Below are positions 34,727 to 42,557 of a stretch of DNA of 64,000 bases, piece after piece. This DNA is from an uncultured Treponema sp. (GTDB lineage Bacteria > Spirochaetota > Spirochaetia > Treponematales > Treponemataceae). Location of the stretch: assembly GCA_947166355.1 (NCBI GenBank), contig CAMVDX010000005.1, positions 101,650 through 165,649 on the forward strand. Reading direction: 5' to 3'. The notes under the pieces were generated by a model. It saw only the letters and a program-made list of their open reading frames with translations. It did no database searches and was not told the origin of the DNA. Numbering within the stretch: the first letter of the stretch is position 1; every line of letters begins with the position of its first letter. The translations under genes and the position numbers were made by a program.

Positions 34727-35851
34727 ATGTTTGTAAAAAAGATGAAAAAAATACTAACAGTGCTCCTGATGCTTTTTATTTCTTCCAGTGTTTTTGCGAT
34801 TGAAGAATATGTAAGTGAGATTTATAAGCAGATAGATACCTGTTTTACTGCAAAGGATGAAAAGCAGTTAAATAAACTTCTTTCGGCTAATACAACAGAT
34901 AAATATTATTATCTGATGGAAAATTACACGCAAAAAAAAATCAGACGCCTGATTGTAAATAACGAATATGATTTTGCTATGGAAGCTACTCTTGTTGTCA
35001 TTGAAAATAATCTTGATAACGAAGAAGCCGTAGAATTGTATTCGCTTATTTCAGATGCTTATGAAATTCAGCAAAAGCATGAGGCTGAACTTGAACGTCA
35101 GCGTGAGTTGGAAGAAGCTCGTCTTCAGCTGGAAAAAGAAAAACAGCGTGGTACTGTAGAAAAAGAGTATGTTGCAGCTACAAAGACCTCCAGCGGTTCG
35201 GTTTATGTTTCAGGTAAAGAAACAAAGCTTACAAGCACAAACTGGAAGGTTGCGTTTGGTCTGGCAGATATGGCGCATCTTCTTGATACTGCCTCAAGTA
35301 TAAGTACATTCCATTATGGTGTATCAGCTGATTTCAGATATGAATACACAATGGAAAATAAAACTGTAATGGGAGCAGATGCTTTTGCAGGTGTTCAGTT
35401 CCTTGGAATTGCAAAGGAAGATAAGCTTGTTCCTTTACTTGGTGATTTTGATTTGGCATTTAAGGCGGCTTTTCCTCAGATATCTAAAAACCTATTTATT
35501 AGAGCAGGATTTGATGCTATAATAGCAGGTAAATCTAATAAGGCTTCTGCAACAGAAGGTGTTGTAGGTGGCTTATATTCTCCTTATCTTGGAGTGAAGT
35601 TAGAACGTATTCCTCTTGGAACTATGAAGTTAGATTTTGGAGCAGAATGGCTTGCAGGACACTTATTTAATAAAGATGTAAAGGTTGCAGCGGGCGGCTC
35701 TTTAAATGTAGAATTCCCGTTTGCAGAACTGGAGAAGGTAAAACTTAATCTGAACCTTGGAATTAGGGACAGATTCTTCATGAAAAATTCTGGTATGGAA
35801 AACCGTGCTAGTATAATACTTGCAATTGGAGTGGAAAATGTTGTTAGGTAA
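34727..35851 (+). CDS. Exported protein with coiled coil and beta-barrel-like C-terminus
   Basis: The 374-residue protein from ATG 34727 (AAAGGAG upstream; the tracked 34721 start is a GTG inside that site) has a signal peptide (TVLLMLFISSSVFA), a helical repeat region, a charged coiled coil (HEAELERQRELEEARLQLEKE, about 113-140), and about 200 residues of barrel-like strands (YGVSADFRYEYTM, LGVKLERIPLG) ending in IGVENVVR. It lies between the giant Ig protein and the HD-GYP-like protein and overlaps the latter by 14 nt, so the three probably form one envelope complex. Confidence 0.7.
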   Translation: MFVKKMKKILTVLLMLFISSSVFAIEEYVSEIYKQIDTCFTAKDEKQLNKLLSANTTDKYYYLMENYTQKKIRRLIVNNEYDFAMEATLVVIENNLDNEEAVELYSLISDAYEIQQKHEAELERQRELEEARLQLEKEKQRGTVEKEYVAATKTSSGSVYVSGKETKLTSTNWKVAFGLADMAHLLDTASSISTFHYGVSADFRYEYTMENKTVMGADAFAGVQFLGIAKEDKLVPLLGDFDLAFKAAFPQISKNLFIRAGFDAIIAGKSNKASATEGVVGGLYSPYLGVKLERIPLGTMKLDFGAEWLAGHLFNKDVKVAAGGSLNVEFPFAELEKVKLNLNLGIRDRFFMKNSGMENRASIILAIGVENVVR

Positions 35852-37307
35852 GATTAAAAAAATTATTTCAGCTTTATTTATTGTGTGCTTCATGGCAACT
35901 GCTTTTGCAGCAACAACAGATCTTACACAGCGCTTTTTGGACAAAGCAAATGAAGCTTATGAAGATGGAAACATTGAAGATGCGTACAAGTATGTGAATC
36001 AGGCATTAGCCGTTGCAAAGGACGAAGATTCTCAGGCAAATGTCCTTATTTTTGCTCAGTCGGTATATAAGATAAAACTGCAGGAGCTTCAGAAAAAGTA
36101 TGATGATATGGCACTTATCGATATTAAGATGAATCTCGAAAAGTATCCAAATATCGAAAATACTACCATCAAAAAGCTTGTAAAGCAGATAGAACAGGAT
36201 CAGGAAAATAAAGAAAAGGCAGCTCAGAAAGCAGAAACTGCCGCTCAGCGCAAGGTTGAACAGGAACGCTTTGAAGCCCAGCAGGAGTCTATGGATGCTC
36301 AGGCAAAGGCTATGAAAGAGCAGGCAGAAGCAATGCAGAAGCAGGCTGAGGCTACAAAGCAGGGACAGGAAGATTTTAAGAATGCCCTTGAATCCGGCCT
36401 TAAAGATATGGGGGCAACCTTTACAGATGCTTTCTCTGAATCTGCAAAAGAAACAAAGAAATCTACCCGTGTAATTGCTTTTTCAATCATTGCAATTGCA
36501 GTAATTATTGTTTTGCTTGTTCTTTTGATTATGGTGATTATCAGAAAGGCTGCAAAAGCAAATCTTGTTCAGCAGGAACAGTATGCACAGGCCTTTAAGC
36601 TTCTTGCTGCAAATCAGAGTCAGACAAACCGCCTTATGCTTGGTGGAATTACAGATTTGTATGGCGGAAACCCTACAATGAGACTTGCCGGAGCTTCTAC
36701 CTGGGCACCGGCTCAGGCTTTGCCGGATGTTACCTTCTCAGAAGAGGATGAAGAAGAGCTTAAGCAGCTTGCCGTAAAATGTGAAGAAATCGGTCAGCAG
36801 ATTGACTATGCTACAGGCCGTAAGAATAACTCTAAAAATGTTAGTGAACTTGTTTATAAGCTTTCTATGCAGCTTGGACTTCCGCAGGGAATGGCTATGC
36901 TCAACTTCTGTGCGGCAATGATTTATGATGCAGGCTTCCTTGCAATTGACCCGGATTTACTTTCTGCAACTCAGCTTACAGAAGAAGAAAAACAGGCAAT
37001 GAAAGAGCATGTTAATCTTGCAGAAAAGCATCTTGAATTTGTTCCAAAGAAATACTGGAGTGTATTTGAAGATGCCGCTATGAAGCATCATGAAAACATT
37101 GATGGAACCGGTTATCCGAACGGACTTAAAGGAGACGAAATTCCACAGATTGCACGCCTTATCCGCGTAGCAGAAAGTTATGTCTCACTTTCAAGTAAGC
37201 GCTCATATCGAGGTGCTATGGATAAGGAAACTGCGGTAAATACACTTAAAGAGCAGCCTGGCATTTACGATACAGAAGTTGTAGAGGCTCTGGATAAGAT
37301 TGTGTAA
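35838..37307 (+). CDS. Membrane protein with periplasmic helical domain and degenerate HD-GYP domain
   Basis: From ATG 35838 the 489-residue protein has a signal sequence (SALFIVCFMATAFA), a TPR-like/helical part, a Glu/Gln/Ala-rich coiled coil (about 115-190), one transmembrane helix (about 211-236) and a C-terminal HD-GYP-like cytoplasmic domain. HHENIDGTGYPNGLKGDEIP is the conserved HD-GYP segment, but the usual LLHDIGK reads MIYDAGF and the late AD..DALTS reads VAESYVSLSS. Loss of the HD ligand pair argues against c-di-GMP hydrolysis; the domain may bind nucleotide or signal. It ends the operon before a strong terminator. Confidence 0.78.
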   Translation: MLLGKIKKIISALFIVCFMATAFAATTDLTQRFLDKANEAYEDGNIEDAYKYVNQALAVAKDEDSQANVLIFAQSVYKIKLQELQKKYDDMALIDIKMNLEKYPNIENTTIKKLVKQIEQDQENKEKAAQKAETAAQRKVEQERFEAQQESMDAQAKAMKEQAEAMQKQAEATKQGQEDFKNALESGLKDMGATFTDAFSESAKETKKSTRVIAFSIIAIAVIIVLLVLLIMVIIRKAAKANLVQQEQYAQAFKLLAANQSQTNRLMLGGITDLYGGNPTMRLAGASTWAPAQALPDVTFSEEDEEELKQLAVKCEEIGQQIDYATGRKNNSKNVSELVYKLSMQLGLPQGMAMLNFCAAMIYDAGFLAIDPDLLSATQLTEEEKQAMKEHVNLAEKHLEFVPKKYWSVFEDAAMKHHENIDGTGYPNGLKGDEIPQIARLIRVAESYVSLSSKRSYRGAMDKETAVNTLKEQPGIYDTEVVEALDKIV

Positions 37308-37331
37308 TGGTTAATCTTAATACGGATTTTT

Positions 37332-37358
37332 AAAAAAAGCGCGTGAAGCGCTTTTTTT
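37332..37358 (+). terminator. Rho-independent terminator after the Ig-protein operon
   Basis: A perfect 11-bp stem AAAAAAAGCGC / GCGCTTTTTTT with a GTGAA loop lies 25 nt after the HD-GYP-like gene stop. The A and T tracts would let it act on both strands. Confidence 0.93.
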
Positions 37359-37414
37359 ATTTACCGTATATTGGTTGATTAAATATTTACACAATAAATG
37401 CCGATAAAGAGAGT

Positions 37415-39763
37415 ATGAAAAAATCACTTTTTGTACTCTCTTTGTTTTTTTTAACTCTATGTGCTTTTGCGGACGAAGTGAAGCCTTTATATAAACTTCC
37501 GGAAAAAAATCCGGTTAATGCCCAGAATGGAGAAGCAGAAAACGATGTTTTCCTTGTGGGGTCAGATAACGGCTTATTCCGCGTAACAAACAGAAATTCC
37601 GCTATTCCTTTATGGACTGAAGACCGTGTAGATCAGCTGGTTCGTCTTGATATTTCAGATGAAAATGCCGGCGGTGTTGTGCGCCCGGTCTGGCTTATGC
37701 GAACTGCAAAGGGACTTTTTGCAACTAAGGATTTTAAAAACTTCGAAGAACGAGATAACGGACTTCCTTTTCTTACAATAAAGACGTATAAGGAAGGAAA
37801 AACTACACTTTCTTTACAAATTCAGGAATTAAAAGATCTGAGTGTAAATCCGCTGAATAATAATGAAATAGTAACGGCAACAAAGGATAATGTGTACTTT
37901 AGTCGGGATGCAGGTCTTACCTGGAAGAATCTTGGTTCAACGAGCCGTAATACTCCAGGTGTAAAGGCGGTGGCAGTAGTTACGATTGAAGAACAGACTG
38001 TGGTTTTTATGGCGCATCCGATTTTCGGACTTTCGTATATCTATCCTGATAAGCCTAAGGCTGAATGGTGTGATGTGGATTCGGGCTTTGAAAAAATGCC
38101 TTCGCTTACTTCGCCTGACGAAATTGCAGATATTCTTCCGGTTTTGCGTACGAATGCAGACGGCTCTGTTTACCCGGAAATTTATATTTCGCAGACTTAT
38201 ATTCCGCGTATTTACCGTTTTAACTGGCAGGAAAAAAAAGGCGAGCTCATTTACACGGGCACTGAGCCTACTGATGTAACGGACGGGCTTACGACTATAG
38301 ACAATGTTCTTTTGTACACTAAGCTTGAGGGCTTTGGCGCTATTGATCTGGATTCGCTGCAGAGTCCGGGCACGCCGAGTCAGGAGCGCGACTGGCACGA
38401 GGCCTTTTCTTGTGTGCCGGGAATGATTAATACGGCGTGGGTTCCTCAGTCGCGCAGCGGGTTTGCCCGCGGACTTCTGCTGAATGAGTTGTGGCTGCTG
38501 TATCCGGGCACGGTGAATTCGCCTTATGCGGAAAAGGCTAACGGACGTAAGAGTATTTATGCTTCGGCCTATCAGTGCAGCTTTCCTGAGGGTGTAGAAA
38601 AATTTAAGAAAATCGTAAAAGAGCGTAACATGAATTCCATCGTAATTGATATGAAGGATGATTATGGTTATTTGCGTTATGATTCTCACGATCCTCTTGT
38701 TTTAGGAAAATGTTCAACTTCAGGATATGCAATTAAAGATCTTAATAAATTTATTGAGGAATTCAAAAAGGAAAACATATATCTTGTTGCCCGCATTGTA
38801 ACTTTTAAAGACCGTTCGCTTGCAAAATATCAGAATGGAAAATATGCAGTCTGGGATAAAAAACTAAACAAGCCGTGGGTCGGTATAAAAGGCTATGATG
38901 ATGTAGTTGACGAAAACGGTGAGGTTACAGGAACTAAAGAAACAACATACTATGACGAAAACTGGGTAGACCCGTATTCAGAAGAGGTCTGGGAATATAA
39001 TGTTGCAATCGCAAAAGAACTGGTAGCCCGCGGCTTTGATGAAATTCAGTTTGACTATATCCGCTTTCCGACAGACGGCTTAAATCTTTATAATGCACAG
39101 TACCGCTGGCAGGATAAGGGAATGGATAAGGAATCTGCTTTGATTTCCTTCCTTTCGTATGCGCGAGAAAATATTCAGGCTCCGATTGGAATAGATATTT
39201 ATGGTGCAAACGGCTGGTACAGAAGTGGAACCAGAACCGGTCAGGACGCAGAAATGCTCGCGGAGTATGTAGACGTAATTGGTCCAATGTTTTATCCGAG
39301 CCACTTTGAACAGACGTTCTTAAACTATGCTCCTGTTGCAGACCGCACCTATCGCATTTATTATTATGGCTCTTTCCGCAACACAGTGCTTTGCCGAAAT
39401 CGTGCGATTATTCGTCCATGGGTTCAGTCGTTCTATCTTAACGTAAGCTACGACCGTCTTTATTATGATTCGGATTATATAAAGAAGCAGTTTTTCGGCG
39501 TGCGCGATTCGCTTGATCGCGGTTATATGTGCTGGAATAATTCCGGCGAATATGGAACAACTCCGCCTGATGTCGAGTCGACTGAAGCGTTTATCGGAAC
39601 CAGTGCGGAAGCAAGCCGTGAATTCCGTAAGCCTGCAATCGGTGATAAGTTAAAACCGCTTTATGTAGATTCTGATGTTTCTATTTTGGACAGTATTCTT
39701 TTCCCGTATACCGAAGAAGAAACGACAACAAAGTTCAGACCATTCCTTAAAGTCATGCCATAA
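37415..39763 (+). CDS. Exported DUF4015-type putative glycoside hydrolase with N-terminal propeller-like domain
   Basis: The 782-residue protein has a signal peptide (SLFFLTLCAFA), then about 340 residues with BNR-like propeller features (NVYFSRDAGLTWKNLG), and a C-terminal TIM barrel of the DUF4015 putative glycosyl hydrolase family (NSIVIDMKDDYGYLRY, YLVARIVTFKD, GFDEIQFDYIRFPTDG, IGIDIYGANGW). Asp residues in IDMKDD and FDYIRFP are candidate catalytic residues; activity is not established for the family. AAAGAGAG precedes the ATG. It stands alone and likely acts on cell-surface glycan. Confidence 0.85.
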   Translation: MKKSLFVLSLFFLTLCAFADEVKPLYKLPEKNPVNAQNGEAENDVFLVGSDNGLFRVTNRNSAIPLWTEDRVDQLVRLDISDENAGGVVRPVWLMRTAKGLFATKDFKNFEERDNGLPFLTIKTYKEGKTTLSLQIQELKDLSVNPLNNNEIVTATKDNVYFSRDAGLTWKNLGSTSRNTPGVKAVAVVTIEEQTVVFMAHPIFGLSYIYPDKPKAEWCDVDSGFEKMPSLTSPDEIADILPVLRTNADGSVYPEIYISQTYIPRIYRFNWQEKKGELIYTGTEPTDVTDGLTTIDNVLLYTKLEGFGAIDLDSLQSPGTPSQERDWHEAFSCVPGMINTAWVPQSRSGFARGLLLNELWLLYPGTVNSPYAEKANGRKSIYASAYQCSFPEGVEKFKKIVKERNMNSIVIDMKDDYGYLRYDSHDPLVLGKCSTSGYAIKDLNKFIEEFKKENIYLVARIVTFKDRSLAKYQNGKYAVWDKKLNKPWVGIKGYDDVVDENGEVTGTKETTYYDENWVDPYSEEVWEYNVAIAKELVARGFDEIQFDYIRFPTDGLNLYNAQYRWQDKGMDKESALISFLSYARENIQAPIGIDIYGANGWYRSGTRTGQDAEMLAEYVDVIGPMFYPSHFEQTFLNYAPVADRTYRIYYYGSFRNTVLCRNRAIIRPWVQSFYLNVSYDRLYYDSDYIKKQFFGVRDSLDRGYMCWNNSGEYGTTPPDVESTEAFIGTSAEASREFRKPAIGDKLKPLYVDSDVSILDSILFPYTEEETTTKFRPFLKVMP

Positions 39764-39796
39764 GGTATAATTCAGAAAAACTTTACAAGGCTTGAT

Positions 39797-41347
39797 ATGA
39801 CACCGAATCAGTACACTCCAGAAGAACCTATTTCCTCAATTGCAACTGCCCTTGCGCCTGCGGCGCTGGGGATTGTCCGTGTTTCGGGTAAAGGCTGTAT
39901 AGATCTGGTGAGTAAGGTGTTCAGCAGACCTAAGGCTCTTCTTGAGGCTCCGGGGAACACTCTGGTTTACGGCTGGATTTTAGATAAGGAAGGGGAAAGC
40001 CTTCCCCTCGCTCGCACTTCGTTGCTCGCTACCCCTTCTAGCGGGGAGCCCACCCCCCGCAACGCCCCCGGTCGTATAGACGAGGTTATGCTTGCCGTTT
40101 ATCGTGCTCCAAAAAGCTTTACCGGCGAAGACATGGTAGAAATCTTTTGTCATGGTGGCCCTGCCGTTGTTATGGCAATTCAGAATCTTATGCTTAAATC
40201 CGGCTTCAGGCAGGCGAATCGCGGTGAATATACCTTCCGCGCCTTTATCAACGGTAAAACAGACCTTACGCGGGCGGAAGCGGTCAAAGAAATTATCGAT
40301 TCACACACTGATGTTTCGCGCTCTCATGCAGCGGGCCGTCTCGCGGGCTCTTTATTTTCAGAAATCGACTCAATTAAAAAGCTCATTGTAGATACGCTCG
40401 CCGCCATCGAGGTTGAAATTGAATATCCGGAAGATGAAGAAACTATTGCAGACTCCTTTGACCGCAGCGACATAGAACTGGCGGCGAGCCGTCTGCAGGC
40501 TCTGGAAGATTCGTGGCGCGGCGAAAAGCTTTATCAGGATGGTGCGAGGGTTGTTTTAGCGGGGCGCACGAACGCGGGAAAATCTTCTTTGTTCAATGCC
40601 ATTCTAAAAGAAGAGCGTGCAATTGTAAGTGATATCGAAGGAACTACGCGCGACTGGCTTGAAAGCTGGGCAAGTATAAATGGAATTCCGGTTCGTTTGT
40701 TTGATACGGCCGGGCTGCGCCAGACCAGCGATGTAATAGAAGCACAGGGTGTAGAAATAAGCCGAAGCCTTGTTCACGATGCAGACGTGGTTTTGTATCT
40801 GGTTGATGGAACTCAGGGGCTGAATGACGAGGATCGTTCATTTATAGAAAACTGTAAAGAGCCGCTGATTGTGGTTTATACAAAAGCGGATAAAGGGATC
40901 CCGGAAGAGACGGGGCGCTGCGGGGTGTCCCCGCTGGAAGGGGTAGCGGAAGACGCGGTGGTTGAGCCTGTCGAAACTACCGCGGCTGGAGCGAGGGGAA
41001 GCCTTTCCCCTTCTGTATGTAAAATCTCTTCAAAAACCGGCGAAGGTCTTTCCGACCTCTTTGCAAAAATTTATGGACTTTTGACCGCAGATCTTGGTTC
41101 AGGCGGAGCTGGCAGTACAACAGAACGTACACAGGCAGGGCTTGGCTCGGCACGACAAAAGGAAGCAGTTTCTGCGGCACTCGAAAGCGTCAAACACGCA
41201 CTTGTGAGCGCAGACGATAATTATACTCTGGATGCGGTAGTTCAAGATCTGGAAGATGCCTTAGATGCGCTGGGCGAGGTCACAGGAGATGTAACTCCAG
41301 ACGATGTTCTCGGCAGCATCTTTGCAAACTTCTGTGTTGGAAAGTAA
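39797..41347 (+). CDS. mnmE: tRNA modification GTPase MnmE, enlarged by two repeat-encoded insertions
   Basis: With MnmG it makes the carboxymethylaminomethyl/taurine-type modification at U34 of tRNAs. The N-terminal folate-binding domain, central helical domain, inserted G domain (GRTNAGKSS, DTAG, TKAD) and terminal FCVGK are all present. At 516 aa it is about 60 longer than usual. The excess is accounted for by two repeats: about residues 66-92 (ESLPLARTSLLATPSSGEP...) in an N-domain hairpin, and about 372-405 (GRCGVSPLEGVAEDAVVEPV...) between the G4 and G5 motifs. Both keep the frame. CAAGG and TATAAT precede the ATG. Confidence 0.95.
   Translation: MTPNQYTPEEPISSIATALAPAALGIVRVSGKGCIDLVSKVFSRPKALLEAPGNTLVYGWILDKEGESLPLARTSLLATPSSGEPTPRNAPGRIDEVMLAVYRAPKSFTGEDMVEIFCHGGPAVVMAIQNLMLKSGFRQANRGEYTFRAFINGKTDLTRAEAVKEIIDSHTDVSRSHAAGRLAGSLFSEIDSIKKLIVDTLAAIEVEIEYPEDEETIADSFDRSDIELAASRLQALEDSWRGEKLYQDGARVVLAGRTNAGKSSLFNAILKEERAIVSDIEGTTRDWLESWASINGIPVRLFDTAGLRQTSDVIEAQGVEISRSLVHDADVVLYLVDGTQGLNDEDRSFIENCKEPLIVVYTKADKGIPEETGRCGVSPLEGVAEDAVVEPVETTAAGARGSLSPSVCKISSKTGEGLSDLFAKIYGLLTADLGSGGAGSTTERTQAGLGSARQKEAVSAALESVKHALVSADDNYTLDAVVQDLEDALDALGEVTGDVTPDDVLGSIFANFCVGK
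39991..40071. repeat. Palindromic repeat inserted in frame in mnmE (N-domain)
   Basis: GGGGAAAGCCTTCCCC hairpin followed by CTCGCTCGCACTTCGTTGCT, GCTACCCCTTCTAGCGGGG and CCCCCGCAACGCCCCCGG. Nearly the same 80 bp occur at 57920-57996 inside metH, read there from the other strand. Length 81 nt keeps the frame. Confidence 0.88.
40911..41010. repeat. Composite palindromic repeat inserted in frame in mnmE (G domain)
   Basis: The reverse complement of the same CGGGG...AGCGGGG/CCCC element is interrupted by GCGGTGGTTGAGCCTGTCGA + AACTACCGC, a separate palindrome also seen at 58008-58032 in metH. It shows nesting of one repeat inside another, and is read in a different frame from the metH copy. Confidence 0.88.
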
Positions 41348-41436
41348 AACGCCAAAGTCATTTAGAACTTGAATTGGAATCTAATGACTAGAATCAATAA
41401 GAGATGCTCAATCAAGTTCTGAATGATATGCAGGTT

Positions 41437-42513
41437 CTATCTGATTTTTAAGAAGACTCCGATAATTGCACAGGTAATCAAAAGCTGTAAAATCATAAAC
41501 TTTAATAAAACCTGGGTAGGTGACCAGCCGCGGTTTTTTCTCATGTGGTCGTGGAGCGGGAATCTTACAGTTTCAAAAATCTTAATCTTAAAGAATCTTA
41601 AAAGGAAAACCTTGAGCAGGCCCATTCCGCCGTTTATGAGAATGATTGAAGAGGTTGCAAGAATAATGAATGGATTTCCGCTTACCATAACACCGACGCC
41701 AATAAAATAACCGAGGGCTCGGCTTCCGGCATCTCCCATAAGGCAGTGGCTCGGAAAAGCGTTATGCCACAGATAACCCATTACAACGCCGGCCATTGCA
41801 AGCAAAAGAACGGCCCAGTTTGCTCCGCTTGGAAGATGCTGAATAAGAAGATATGCCGCAATATCCTTGTGTCCGAGTACGAAGTAAAAAAGAATTCCGA
41901 GGGTCAGCAGGGCAAGAAGAACCAGGGTTGAAGAAAGTCCGTCTACGCCATCGGTGCAGTTTGTGGTATTAATAGAAGCCCACAACATGATTGTACAGAC
42001 AACAATATAAACAATTGGGTTTACGGCGATTTCATTTGCTAAGAATGGCAGCCAGAAGCGTACGACTCCATCCGGGGAAGTCTGCTTAAACGAATAGTAA
42101 AGAATAAACGAAGTTACGACACTTATAATTAAATCAAGAGCACCCTTGAGATATTCGCCCCAGCTGTCTGTGCTGCGGTCATCGAGAAAGCCGGTAAGCA
42201 TTGTAAGCCAGGTGATGATAACTATTGAAGCACGGCTCCAAGACATAGGGCAGATTAAGAAGCTTATTACTACAAATATCGAAATAAAAACAATTCCAGT
42301 TCCTGTAGGCTTTCCTTTTGCTGCTTCTGCATTTTCTTTAAGTGTAAATTCACGGCCGCGGTCCTGTGGAAGAACCTTATAAAATTTTGGAATTAATTTA
42401 TAGGAAAGAAAAAAGCCCAGATACAGAGCAAGCGTAATAAGAACAGCATAAGATGTAAGGAGTCTTGCAGGTCCCCAGTATTGAACTAAAAATTGTCCTA
42501 AATAATAAATCAT
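41437..42513 (-). CDS. mraY: Phospho-N-acetylmuramoyl-pentapeptide transferase
   Basis: This 358-residue, ten-helix membrane enzyme makes lipid I for peptidoglycan from UDP-MurNAc-pentapeptide and undecaprenyl phosphate. Catalytic segments are present: the acidic pair in TGFLDDRSTD, NCTDGVDGLSS, MGDAGSRALG and the His loop FPLHDHMRK (the common HHH reads HDH). It is away from the other mur genes, a stand-alone unit with AGAGG before the ATG. It converges with mnmE; the 89-nt gap holds weak inverted repeats only. Confidence 0.94.
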   Translation of the reverse strand: MIYYLGQFLVQYWGPARLLTSYAVLITLALYLGFFLSYKLIPKFYKVLPQDRGREFTLKENAEAAKGKPTGTGIVFISIFVVISFLICPMSWSRASIVIITWLTMLTGFLDDRSTDSWGEYLKGALDLIISVVTSFILYYSFKQTSPDGVVRFWLPFLANEIAVNPIVYIVVCTIMLWASINTTNCTDGVDGLSSTLVLLALLTLGILFYFVLGHKDIAAYLLIQHLPSGANWAVLLLAMAGVVMGYLWHNAFPSHCLMGDAGSRALGYFIGVGVMVSGNPFIILATSSIILINGGMGLLKVFLLRFFKIKIFETVRFPLHDHMRKNRGWSPTQVLLKFMILQLLITCAIIGVFLKIR

Positions 42514-42557
42514 AAAAACCTCTGTTGTAAAAAATTATGTACGACCTTTTTGAAATT

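Noticed and set aside
37937-38689. 250-aa minus-strand ORF
   Set aside because: Shadow of the DUF4015 hydrolase; extremely Arg/Ile rich and without start signals.
41348-41436. Possible terminator between mnmE and mraY
   Set aside because: GAACTTGA/TCAAGTTC and GTCATT/AATGAC pairings exist but are spread out and lack a T-run, so I did not call a terminator.
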